From positions 3,947,562 through 4,011,561 of the forward strand of contig NZ_CH902584.1 in the NCBI RefSeq assembly GCF_000152845.1: a stretch of DNA of 64,000 nucleotides. The letters run 5' to 3'. The stretch comes from Roseovarius sp. 217. Its GTDB lineage: Bacteria; Pseudomonadota; Alphaproteobacteria; Rhodobacterales; Rhodobacteraceae. How positions within the stretch are numbered: position 1 is the stretch's first letter; each line of letters opens with the position of its first letter. Shown here piece after piece: positions 33,199 to 40,495 of this stretch. The notes beneath the pieces are model-generated. The model searched no databases. It was not told where the DNA came from and saw only the letters and a list, made by a program, of their open reading frames with translations. The position numbers were made by a program, and so were the translations under genes.

Positions 33199-35081
33199 GA
33201 TTCACTTCGGCAGATGAGTGGAGTCCGAGCGATGGCGTACAGCTTGATAAAGATAGCTTCGATGTCGTTCGTAGTCCGGTTTCCCAAGCTGTCCAAGCGG
33301 GGCCAGGAGCTGGGAAAACAGAACTCTTAGCGCAGCGGGCCGCATTTCTTTTACAGACGAATAGCTGTCCCGCACCTAAAAAAATTCTGGCTATAAGCTT
33401 TAAGCGTGATGCTGCCAAGAATTTGCGGGAGCGAGTATCAAGGAGGGTAGGGCCAGAGTTTTCTGAACGCTTCGATTCTTATACCTTTGACGCATTTGCA
33501 AAAGGAATATTAGACCGCTTTCGTGAAGGATTACCTGCATGGATACGGCCCAGACGCGACTACGAAATACCTCCTTTGGACTGGCGTGTCTGGAAAGCGT
33601 TTGGGGATCGCCCCAATTTGGATGCACCGTTCGAGCAAGAATCTTTTCATCAAGACACAGTGAAGAATGGTCACGCTTACTTGGGTATAGCTCCGTCACC
33701 TTTCCCAATAACGCGCCCGAACCCAGCCTCAGCCGTTGAAGCTATGACACTTGGCTGGTGGGAAAATCAGCTATCAAGAAGCCCTCAGACACTGACCTTT
33801 GATATGGTTAAGACCCTTGCGCAAACAATTATTCACCACAATTCTCCCATCAAGAGAGCATTCCTCAACACTTATTCGCACGTTTTTCTAGATGAGTTCC
33901 AAGACACAACCTTGCCACAGTATGCTTTGCTCAAAGAAATCTTCGGCGGATCGAATGCAGTTTTGACCGCAGTTGGGGACAACAAGCAGCTAATTATGAC
34001 GTTTGCAGGAGCAACCAACGAAAGATTCCGCCAATTCTCGATTGATTTTGGCGCTCAAGATGTTGCACTGGCATCCAACTTTAGATCCAATCAAAGGATC
34101 GTTGACATTGTAAACTCAATGGCAAAGGCGATTGAGCCTAATTCAATAACTGTAAAATGTTCAAAAGCGGCAGATCCAATACCTATAGCTTCAGACGGCG
34201 TGATCCATTTTTCAAGCGATGATGAAGAGCGCAAAGGTCTTGCGGAATTTATCTCCCGTGAGATCCAGAATGGTTCCCTGAACGCCAATGACTTTATTGT
34301 TTTGGTAAGGCAGAAGGCGGACGAGCACGAAGATAATGGTTTGAGGGCGGCACTCGAAGAGAAAGGTCTAACACTTAGAAACGAAGCAAGAACAGTCGGT
34401 GAAAGTGGCATTTCGATACAAGATCTATCTTCAGAACCTTTGGCCGAAGCCGTCATTTTATTTATTCAAGTAGCAACCGGCGATCGTCGACGCCGGGCCT
34501 ATCCCGATTTGATTCAATTGATGTCTACTTCGCATGGTTCAATGAGTGAACATAGTGCGGAGCAGTTTGGCCTTGAACAAACTTTGCGAAAGGCAACAAA
34601 GGCGTTTGATGAATTTGTCAAATCATCTAACAAATCGTTCTCCTGGGAGGCCTTAGTCAATTTGATCACTTCGCAACTCGGAGAGGACAAACTGCGAAGG
34701 CTCGCGCAAGAATATAAGAACCCTGCGCGATTGGACAAAGTTAAAGCTGGCATCGCTGCATTTCTAGATGAATGCTCGCAGGGAGCTAAAAACTGGCAGG
34801 AGCTTGTCGACCGGTATCAAGGCGTAGACCAAGTTCGACTAATGACAGTGCATAAGAGCAAGGGATTGGAAGCGCATACAATCATATTTTTCTCTTTAAA
34901 GGATAGCTCATTTTACTACAAAGCGGATATGAATGAGGAGGCGCTGACCTTTTTTGTTGCAGTCTCTCGGGCAGAGCAACGAGTTTTTTTTACAAGGGGT
35001 CGTGGTAGTATCGAAAAATTGACTCCCCTCTATGAACTACTAGCGCAAGCCGAGGTCCCAAACATCGAAGCATTTCCCTGA
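33195..35081 (+). CDS. gajB: UvrD/Rep-like superfamily 1 helicase, GajB-like (Gabija system)
   Basis: This 628-residue helicase overlaps the nuclease gene by ATGA. Motif I is AGPGAGKTE (residues 35-43) and motif II is DEFQDT (233-238). Motif III is VGDNKQLIMTFAGA, motif IV SNFRSNQRIV, motif V MTVHKSKGLEAHTIIF and motif VI FFVAVSRAEQRVFF. All motors look intact. In Gabija, GajB partners GajA in a large complex that senses or processes phage DNA. It is longer than the model GajB (about 490 residues), with most extra length in the 1B/2B region after residue 100, which may set specificity. It ends about 100 bases before the prophage repressor gene. Confidence 0.82.
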   Translation: MRFTSADEWSPSDGVQLDKDSFDVVRSPVSQAVQAGPGAGKTELLAQRAAFLLQTNSCPAPKKILAISFKRDAAKNLRERVSRRVGPEFSERFDSYTFDAFAKGILDRFREGLPAWIRPRRDYEIPPLDWRVWKAFGDRPNLDAPFEQESFHQDTVKNGHAYLGIAPSPFPITRPNPASAVEAMTLGWWENQLSRSPQTLTFDMVKTLAQTIIHHNSPIKRAFLNTYSHVFLDEFQDTTLPQYALLKEIFGGSNAVLTAVGDNKQLIMTFAGATNERFRQFSIDFGAQDVALASNFRSNQRIVDIVNSMAKAIEPNSITVKCSKAADPIPIASDGVIHFSSDDEERKGLAEFISREIQNGSLNANDFIVLVRQKADEHEDNGLRAALEEKGLTLRNEARTVGESGISIQDLSSEPLAEAVILFIQVATGDRRRRAYPDLIQLMSTSHGSMSEHSAEQFGLEQTLRKATKAFDEFVKSSNKSFSWEALVNLITSQLGEDKLRRLAQEYKNPARLDKVKAGIAAFLDECSQGAKNWQELVDRYQGVDQVRLMTVHKSKGLEAHTIIFFSLKDSSFYYKADMNEEALTFFVAVSRAEQRVFFTRGRGSIEKLTPLYELLAQAEVPNIEAFP

Positions 35082-35186
35082 GGCGAGAGGTTCCTTACCG
35101 ATCCAAGCGTATTTTGAAAAGTAGCAAACGTCCTCATTCCGCCTTTATCACAATCGAAGATAAGGTGACACTAACTGTCGCCCCCC
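35082..35186. other. Probable left-end region of the Mu-like prophage
   Basis: The repressor gene of Mu-type phages is leftmost and transcribed toward the left end, so the phage terminus should lie in this gap. A stretch at 35108-35129 (CGTATTTTGAAAAGTAGCAAAC) partly matches the Mu transposase end-binding consensus, chiefly the central AARYR and the AAA near the end. Exact end and target duplication cannot be fixed without the right end. Confidence 0.35.
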
Positions 35187-35846
35187 TCACCACGCATGCG
35201 ATGACCAAACGATCTCACCTAGAATGCGAATGCGGTTCATATCTGGGCCCCGACGCGTTTCGGTGGGGTAATTCGGGTTGTCAGAGCTAAGAATGATCAT
35301 CTCATTTTCAACCAGCTCGACACGCTTTACCCGCGAAGAACCATCTACATCGACCAGCGCATAGACGTGGCGATTACGGATCGTGGTTTTGCGTTGATCG
35401 ATCATGACCACGTCGTCGTCACGAAGCATTGGGCACATACTATCGCCAGAGACGCGCATCAGACAGGCCTGGGACGGTGAAATATTGTGTTCGTTCAACC
35501 ACTTGCGGCAGAAAGCAAGTGCGCCCTCATATGAAACCTCGCCATTCTCTACGCCCGCCCCGGCAGCAAGGCGGGCATCAAGGCGTAGGATCACGTCGAA
35601 ATCATCATGTCCGAGTTGGGTTGTATAGACCGTGCCAGCTTCGCGCGGTGGGCCAAAATATAATTCCAGATCAAGCACTTCGGCCAGCCGTTCCAACGAA
35701 GCCCAATTATACCGCTTATCGCCGTCTCGCTTCATTCGAAAGTTCTTAATCAAAGACGGATGGCCGACGGCAAGCCGTGAGGCTTTAGCGTCTGAATAGC
35801 CCTTCTTTTTCAGGGCCTCATCTATCTGGTTAAGAATCACATCCAT
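35187..35846 (-). CDS. Prophage repressor, S24/LexA-type (Mu c position)
   Basis: This 219-residue protein has an N-terminal helix-turn-helix (ALKKKGYSDAKASRLAVGHPSLIKNF) and a C-terminal S24 peptidase domain. The catalytic Ser is in MRVSGDSMCPML and the Lys in SRVKRVELV. An Ala-Gly candidate cleavage site lies in LAAGAGVENG. It is expected to hold the prophage dormant and to be inactivated by RecA-stimulated self-cleavage. It is transcribed leftward, opposite to the early operon, as in Mu. I take ATG 35846; a TTG at 35873 would add nine residues. Confidence 0.85.
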   Translation of the reverse strand: MDVILNQIDEALKKKGYSDAKASRLAVGHPSLIKNFRMKRDGDKRYNWASLERLAEVLDLELYFGPPREAGTVYTTQLGHDDFDVILRLDARLAAGAGVENGEVSYEGALAFCRKWLNEHNISPSQACLMRVSGDSMCPMLRDDDVVMIDQRKTTIRNRHVYALVDVDGSSRVKRVELVENEMIILSSDNPNYPTETRRGPDMNRIRILGEIVWSSHAW

Positions 35847-35855
35847 CTGATCACG

Positions 35856-35927
35856 ATAGCCAGTAATGGCCAATTCGTAAACATAAAGCTTCTACTGGCT
35901 TGCATACACGGGCTAGTAGTGGCTATA
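35856..35927. promoter_or_regulatory. Divergent early/repressor promoter region with three operator-like repeats
   Basis: The motif (A/T)(C/G)TGGCT(A/T) occurs three times: inverted at 35856-35866 (ATAGCCAGTAA), then at 35892-35904 (CTACTGGCTTGCA) and 35917-35927 (TAGTGGCTATA). They span the start of the repressor gene and the leader of the early operon, as expected for repressor-binding sites. Confidence 0.5.
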
Positions 35928-35935
35928 CTGATCTC

Positions 35936-36187
35936 ATGAAACAGAGAGACGCCCTCATCACACTCGCCACCACGCTCTCCGCGCATCGCGGGGTAACGCA
36001 TTATGCGATCTCCATGCGCGCCTTGGGTAAGGGCGATTTTTTCAAGAAAATGATCGAGTGCGGCTGGGATTGCCGCACTGCGACCGCCGAGCGCTTGCTC
36101 GCTTGGTTCAATGAGAATTGGGATCGGGACCTCGAATGGCCCCGCGACATCCCCCGCCCTTCCTCCAAGCAGGAGGGCGCATCATGA
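35936..36187 (+). CDS. Small putative DNA-binding protein at the Ner/Cro position
   Basis: This 83-residue protein begins the rightward early operon immediately after the operator region. Sequence such as LITLATTLSAHRGVTHYAISMRALGKGDFFKKMIECGWDC followed by TATAERLLAWFNENW suggests a compact helical, helix-turn-helix-like protein. In Mu this position is occupied by Ner, the negative regulator of early transcription, so a Cro/Ner role is a reasonable guess from position and size only. Its stop overlaps the next start (ATGA). Confidence 0.65.
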   Translation: MKQRDALITLATTLSAHRGVTHYAISMRALGKGDFFKKMIECGWDCRTATAERLLAWFNENWDRDLEWPRDIPRPSSKQEGAS

Positions 36188-36555
36188 GCCTTGTCACTAC
36201 CGAAAGCGAGGTCCGCGCAATCCGTTTAGCCTGCGCACGGGGCGAATTGCGCTTTTACGATTACAACTGGTCGGACTTCCGCCGCGCGAAAGGCATAAAG
36301 ACGCTGGAAGATGAGCGCGAACTGTACGAGACGCGCCCTGTTTACGAATTCCACGAATTCACCGTCTGCTGCTACAAACGTATCCCGCTTCCTCGCCCGG
36401 TAGCGTTGGCCTTGGCGGGCGAGATAGCTTTTTGCATGGAACATGGGCTTAGCCATGCTGAATATGAAACGCGAAAATCGCTAATCCCAGGTCTAATCCG
36501 CGAAGTCCAACAGGCAGCTTTTCTAGAGCGCGTGAAGAGCGTGGAGGGGGCGTGA
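36184..36555 (+). CDS. Phage early protein of unknown function, 123 residues
   Basis: The protein (MSLVTTESEVRAIRLACARG then ELRFYDYNWSDFRRAKGIKT) has balanced composition with a central aromatic stretch and a Cys pair in FTVCCYKRIPLP, and a helical C-terminus. No family is recognised. Start and stop overlap both neighbours (ATGA at 36184; TGATG at 36553), so it belongs to the early operon. The last 107 bases lie antisense to a possible leftward frame discussed separately. Confidence 0.65.
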   Translation: MSLVTTESEVRAIRLACARGELRFYDYNWSDFRRAKGIKTLEDERELYETRPVYEFHEFTVCCYKRIPLPRPVALALAGEIAFCMEHGLSHAEYETRKSLIPGLIREVQQAAFLERVKSVEGA

Positions 36556-36856
36556 TGTCAGATATCGTCCTATTCAGCTCTGACCTCAAAGAGTCGCGCT
36601 CACGTGCGGAGGCGAAGCGCAGAGGGTCGAAAGAGCCGGTCTCGGCGACACGCGCGAGCATGGGAAGCGCATCCGGGAGCGTGTCTTCGCCCGACAGTGT
36701 GCGGACTTCACCATCGCCGAGCAGTCGCCTGATCTCCACAAGCGCAGCAAGCGCCTCGCCCGGCGCAACATCAAAGTGTTTGCAAGCCATGTATTCGCGC
36801 CCGAGTACGCGGCGACAAATGGTGCTGACGACCTCAGAGCCGGTCAGTTCTCTCAT
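36449..36856 (-). CDS. Possible leftward gene (135 residues) antisense to the early operon
   Basis: The minus strand encodes MRELTGSEVVSTICRRVLG, then LGREYMACKHFDVAPGEAL and LRFASARERDSLRSELNR. The balanced composition looks more protein-like than the Ser-rich plus-strand frame opposite it. A strong GGGAGGG ribosome site precedes ATG 36856. Against it, the frame runs about 107 bases into the end of the preceding rightward gene. It may be a real leftward phage gene; compare the competing plus-strand call. Confidence 0.45.
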   Translation of the reverse strand: MRELTGSEVVSTICRRVLGREYMACKHFDVAPGEALAALVEIRRLLGDGEVRTLSGEDTLPDALPMLARVAETGSFDPLRFASARERDSLRSELNRTISDITPPPRSSRALEKLPVGLRGLDLGLAIFAFHIQHG

Positions 36857-36950
36857 GGGTTCCCTCCCTCGGTTTGTTGGCAACGACGATGGTAGGGCGC
36901 GCGCGGACGGGGTGTCGAGCCTCGTCCGCGCAACCGGGGGTGTAGCATGA
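36555..36950 (+). CDS. Competing rightward frame (131 residues, Ser-rich) in the early operon
   Basis: The frame starts at ATG 36555 with GGAGG seven bases upstream, is joined to the previous gene (TGATG), and overlaps the next gene by ATGA, exactly as the surrounding operon genes do. Its protein is unusually rich in Ser, Arg and Ala (VSATRASMGSASGSVSSPDS), which is what an antisense shadow would give. It may be genuine, or simply an open frame opposite the leftward gene. Confidence 0.35.
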   Translation: MSDIVLFSSDLKESRSRAEAKRRGSKEPVSATRASMGSASGSVSSPDSVRTSPSPSSRLISTSAASASPGATSKCLQAMYSRPSTRRQMVLTTSEPVSSLMGSLPRFVGNDDGRARADGVSSLVRATGGVA

Positions 36951-37117
36951 ACCTGCGGCCCGAACCCGAACGCAACCTTCCACCCGGAAGCGGCTTTGCC
37001 ATAGCCTTCCTGTTCGCCCTCGTTTTTTGGGCCGTGGTTGCCACAGGCCTGTCCGTCGCAGTGCTGCGCCAAGGTGCCGCCCCTGAAACACCCCCTTCAA
37101 CACAGGATTCAATGTGA
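36947..37117 (+). CDS. Small single-pass membrane protein (56 residues)
   Basis: The short frame encodes a polar Pro/Arg-rich N-terminus (MNLRPEPERNLPPG), one strong membrane helix (GFAIAFLFALVFWAVVATGL) and a short tail ending STQDSM. A GGGGG ribosome site lies just upstream. Its stop overlaps the next ATG (TGATG). Such early-region membrane peptides in Mu-like phages have no assigned role; superinfection exclusion is one possibility. Confidence 0.55.
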   Translation: MNLRPEPERNLPPGSGFAIAFLFALVFWAVVATGLSVAVLRQGAAPETPPSTQDSM

Positions 37118-37329
37118 TGCGGATTTCCGATCTCATTCCCGATGCGGGCCAGTTGCAGGACGAGATCGCGGCCATTCCGCAGGCGCAGCGCGTGGCGTTG
37201 GCCCTGCAATTGGTGCGCGACATCGACGAGCCGTGTTGCGCGCTGCCGCTGATGCGCCTGAGCCGCTTGGCCGAGGATCATCATCTGTCGATCCGCAAGG
37301 AAGCGTTCGTTCGGGAGCATGCCCGATGA
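37117..37329 (+). CDS. Small phage early protein (70 residues)
   Basis: The protein (MRISDLIPDAGQLQDEIAAI, then PQAQRVALALQLVRDIDEP) is helical and acidic with a CCALPLMRL segment. It resembles no family I can name. It is coupled to the preceding gene by TGATG and to the following gene by ATGA, so it is a true operon member by arrangement. Confidence 0.55.
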   Translation: MRISDLIPDAGQLQDEIAAIPQAQRVALALQLVRDIDEPCCALPLMRLSRLAEDHHLSIRKEAFVREHAR

Positions 37330-37514
37330 TCCGCCGCTTTGCCCATAAGTTTCGTCTCCGCGCGCGTGCTGGCCTGTGCGCCGCGCGGCTCCTGCGCCCC
37401 GGCTGTGCCCAGTCTGCTTGCTCCGGCCGGGGCGTTTTTTCTGTCATCGGCGACGTGTTGGGGGTTTTGGCGATGTTCGTCCTGCTCTTTGCCCTCGCAA
37501 GTTTTGGCACGTGA
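37326..37514 (+). CDS. Small membrane protein (62 residues)
   Basis: It has a strongly basic N-terminus (MIRRFAHKFRLRARAGLCAARLL), then a C-terminal membrane helix GVLAMFVLLFALASFGT. The ATG overlaps the preceding stop (ATGA). The function is unknown; it is a candidate for a membrane-acting early peptide. It lies nine bases before the ParB-like gene. Confidence 0.5.
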   Translation: MIRRFAHKFRLRARAGLCAARLLRPGCAQSACSGRGVFSVIGDVLGVLAMFVLLFALASFGT

Positions 37515-37523
37515 GGCCTCAAC

Positions 37524-38357
37524 ATGATTGAACGCCTCACTACGATCATCGAATTACCGGTGAATACAGTTCGGATCGAAGGCCGCCTCCGTGACGTTTC
37601 ACCGAGTGGCGTGGCCACTTTGGTCGAAGCGATCCGCGAGAATGGGTTCGTGGGCCGGATCACGGTGCGCCGCAAGAAGGACGGCGATTACGTGCTCGAC
37701 GGCGCACACCGACTGACGGCGATGCGCGAACTGGGGGCCGAGGCGATCCCCTGCGACGTGGTGCGCTGCTCGGACGCCGAGGCGGCGATGTTCGAGATCG
37801 ACGGCAACCTTGCAGGGGCCAATATGAGCACGCTCGACGAGGCCTATTTCCTCGCGCGACGGCGTGAGGCCGTCCAAAAGTTGCGCCCTGAATTGAAACG
37901 AGGTGGAGACCCGTCGCGTTGGTTCAAACTGAACTTCAGTTCACTTAGCGAAGTCATTGCCGAGAAACGCGGCGTCTCCCCTCGTCAAGTCTACAAGATT
38001 ATGGCCGCCGGATCAAAGCTCTCGGCGCGGGATTATCAATTGCTGCGCAGCGCACCAAAGCCCATCGCGCTCGCCGACTTAATCGAAATCGGCAAGATCG
38101 AGGAGACGGTCGAGCGCTACGATGTGGTTGAGGTTCTGGCCGCAGGCGCAGCGAAGAGCGCCAAGGCCGCCCGCAAAGCTTATCGCGCCGCACGCGGCGA
38201 GGCTCCTGCCCCGGTCAGCGATAAAGATCAGAAGCTGTCACGCCTCTTGGACGCATGGGACCGCGCGGGCAAGCGCGAACGCCGGGCCTTCCTTGAAGAG
38301 CGCAGCGCAGAGGTTGCGGCGCTCCTTGGCGAGCTTGACCAAGGGGATGCGGAATGA
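37524..38357 (+). CDS. ParB/Srx-like DNA-binding protein of the phage early operon
   Basis: The 277-residue protein has an N-terminal ParB-like domain (SGVATLVEAIRENGFVGRITVRRKKDGDYVLDGAHRLTAMRELG) with the DGAHRL box that replaces the usual GERR motif. A central helix-turn-helix region follows (LSEVIAEKRGVSPRQVYKIMAAGSKL). ParB-like proteins recur just upstream of the transposase in Mu-like phages of Rhodobacterales. It could regulate early transcription or aid transposition; a plasmid-type partition role is unlikely because no ParA is present. It overlaps the transposase gene by ATGA. Confidence 0.78.
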   Translation: MIERLTTIIELPVNTVRIEGRLRDVSPSGVATLVEAIRENGFVGRITVRRKKDGDYVLDGAHRLTAMRELGAEAIPCDVVRCSDAEAAMFEIDGNLAGANMSTLDEAYFLARRREAVQKLRPELKRGGDPSRWFKLNFSSLSEVIAEKRGVSPRQVYKIMAAGSKLSARDYQLLRSAPKPIALADLIEIGKIEETVERYDVVEVLAAGAAKSAKAARKAYRAARGEAPAPVSDKDQKLSRLLDAWDRAGKRERRAFLEERSAEVAALLGELDQGDAE

Positions 38358-40477
38358 TTGGCCCAGCCCCTGCGCAGGAGTGGTGGAGCGCTGCCGATCT
38401 GGCGGAGGCCGGATTGCCCGACCTGCCCGGCACCAAGCGCAAGATCAACCTATTGGCAGAGCGCGAGGGCTGGGCGCGGCATGCGGGGAAGGTGCGGCGA
38501 CGCAAAGGAGCGGGAGGCGGCGTCGAGTATCACTGGAGCCTCTTGCCTATCCGCGCCCGCATGCGTTTGAGCGCGGATTTGGTCAACTCCCCTGCGGCCC
38601 GGCCCGGCAAAGACGAGGCGTGGGAACGCTATGCGGCGGCGGGCGACAAGGCCCGCACTGAGGCCGAGGCGCGGCTGGAGGCCATTGCCGAGGTCGAGTT
38701 GCTGGTAGGAGCCGGGCTGACACGCTCAGCCGCTGTGCGCGAGGTGGCACGAAAGTTAGGACGGTCCGAGAAATCCCTCTGGAATTACCTCGGGCAGGTC
38801 GAGGGAGTAGCCCCCGCCGACCGGCTGGCCTACCTGATCGACGGGCGCGCGGTGCGGCGTGCCCCCGCCCAGCGGGGCGATGTCGACCCGGCCTTTCTGG
38901 CACTGGTGCGCAGCGATTGGCTGCGCCTGTCGCAACCCTCTCTCACCAGTTGCTATGACCGCGCCGTGCGCGTCTGGACCTCCGAGCGGCGCAACAGCGC
39001 TGTGCCGCCCCTTCATCAGGTGCGGCGCTGGATCAAGGCCAACGTCTCCGCCCCGACTGAAACCTACCTTCGCAAGGGCGAGCAGGCACTCCGCCGCCTC
39101 TATCCCGCGCAGGTGCGCAGCAAGGCCTTTATGGTCCCGCTGGAATGTGTCCAGGGCGATTATCACAAGTTCGACGTGTTCGTGCGCTGGCCCGGCATCG
39201 ACACACCCGTGCGACCGCAGATGATGGTCTGGTCGGACGTCTATTCCGGCAAGCTTTTGGCATGGCGCCTGTCGGACACCGCCAACAGCCACACCGTGCA
39301 GCTTGTGACCGGTGATCTGATCCGGACCTATGGCATTCCGCAATCGGTTCTGATCGACAATGGCCGCGAATTCGCCGCCAAGGCGATGACGGGCGGCACG
39401 CCAACCCGGTTTCGGTTCAAGGTCACGGACGAGGATATTCCCGGGCTCTTGCCGCTCTTGGGCGTGCATGTCCACTGGGCCACGCCCTATTCGGGGCAAT
39501 CCAAACCTATCGAGCGCGCCTTTCGCGATCTCTGCGACCGGGTGGCCAAGCATCCCGCCTTTGACGGGGCCTATACGGGCAACAAACCAACGGCAAAGCC
39601 TGAAGATTACGGCACCCGCGCCATCCCGCTCGACGAGTTCCGCCTCGTTTTGGAAGAGGAGCTTGCGCATCACAACGCCCGCCCCGGTCGGCGTAGTGAA
39701 GTCGCCATGGGGCGGTCGTTCAACGAGGTGTTCAACGAGGGCTATGCGCGCGCCACGATCAAACGCGCGACCGACGAGCAGCTGCGCCTCTGGCTCCTAC
39801 GGGCCGAGGGAGTGCGGGCCAAGACCAGCAATGGCGCGCTGAAGCTCTACGACACGGAATACTGGTCCGAGTGGATGTACCGGATCGCAGGGGAAAAGGT
39901 GGTTGCGCGGTTCGACGCGGATGATTTGACAGCCGGGCTCGAGGTTTATGATCTGGCGGGCCGGTATCTCGGCCATGCCAAGTGTCTCAAGGACGCCAAG
40001 TTCCGCGACGTCGAGGCCGCACGCGATCACAACCGAAAGCGCAAGACGTGGATGCGCGCGCAGCGCGACGAGGCCAAGGCGGCACGCGAGTTGACGGCGG
40101 CAGAGGTGGCGGCGCGGGTGCGCGCAGCCTCGGGGTTGGCGGCAGACGAACCGCTGCCCGAGGCGCAGGTGCATCAGCTGGTCACGCCGCATCGGGCCGC
40201 CCCCAAACGGCGGCGCACTCAAAGCGTTGAGGAGATCGAGCATCTGGCGGAAATCGACGCCCGCGTGATGCGCCTCGCCGAGCATCGCACCCGCCCTGTT
40301 GAGGCCGATGCCGACGATCCCAAAGCCCTGTTTCTGCGTGCCCGCGCCCTCGAGACCGCGCAGGCGGAGGGAGAGACGCTGACGCAGGCGCAGGCCGATT
40401 GGCTTGCCGACTATCAGCAGAGTTCCGACTACCGCACCCAGCTGCGCATGGAGCGTCGCTTTGGTGCCCAAGAGTAA
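38354..40477 (+). CDS. Mu-type transposase A (DDE integrase)
   Basis: The 707-residue transposase drives replicative transposition. The N-terminus has the Mu-type winged DNA-binding domain (WWSAADLAEAGLPDLPGTKRKINLLAEREGW). The catalytic triad is D269 (VQGDYHKFD), D335 (LIDNGREFAAK) and E387 (SKPIERAFRDL), nearly the same numbering as MuA (269/336/392). A beta-barrel Mu-C domain follows (YRIAGEKVVARFDADDL). The basic C-terminal tail is where MuB and ClpX act in MuA. All key residues are present, so transposition is probably functional. Confidence 0.93.
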   Translation: MIGPAPAQEWWSAADLAEAGLPDLPGTKRKINLLAEREGWARHAGKVRRRKGAGGGVEYHWSLLPIRARMRLSADLVNSPAARPGKDEAWERYAAAGDKARTEAEARLEAIAEVELLVGAGLTRSAAVREVARKLGRSEKSLWNYLGQVEGVAPADRLAYLIDGRAVRRAPAQRGDVDPAFLALVRSDWLRLSQPSLTSCYDRAVRVWTSERRNSAVPPLHQVRRWIKANVSAPTETYLRKGEQALRRLYPAQVRSKAFMVPLECVQGDYHKFDVFVRWPGIDTPVRPQMMVWSDVYSGKLLAWRLSDTANSHTVQLVTGDLIRTYGIPQSVLIDNGREFAAKAMTGGTPTRFRFKVTDEDIPGLLPLLGVHVHWATPYSGQSKPIERAFRDLCDRVAKHPAFDGAYTGNKPTAKPEDYGTRAIPLDEFRLVLEEELAHHNARPGRRSEVAMGRSFNEVFNEGYARATIKRATDEQLRLWLLRAEGVRAKTSNGALKLYDTEYWSEWMYRIAGEKVVARFDADDLTAGLEVYDLAGRYLGHAKCLKDAKFRDVEAARDHNRKRKTWMRAQRDEAKAARELTAAEVAARVRAASGLAADEPLPEAQVHQLVTPHRAAPKRRRTQSVEEIEHLAEIDARVMRLAEHRTRPVEADADDPKALFLRARALETAQAEGETLTQAQADWLADYQQSSDYRTQLRMERRFGAQE

Positions 40478-40495
40478 CAAGAAAAGGAGAGCAGC

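Noticed and set aside
36118..36183. Upstream extension of the 123-residue early gene
   Set aside because: It overlaps the preceding gene in another frame; ATG 36184 has the operon-typical ATGA overlap.
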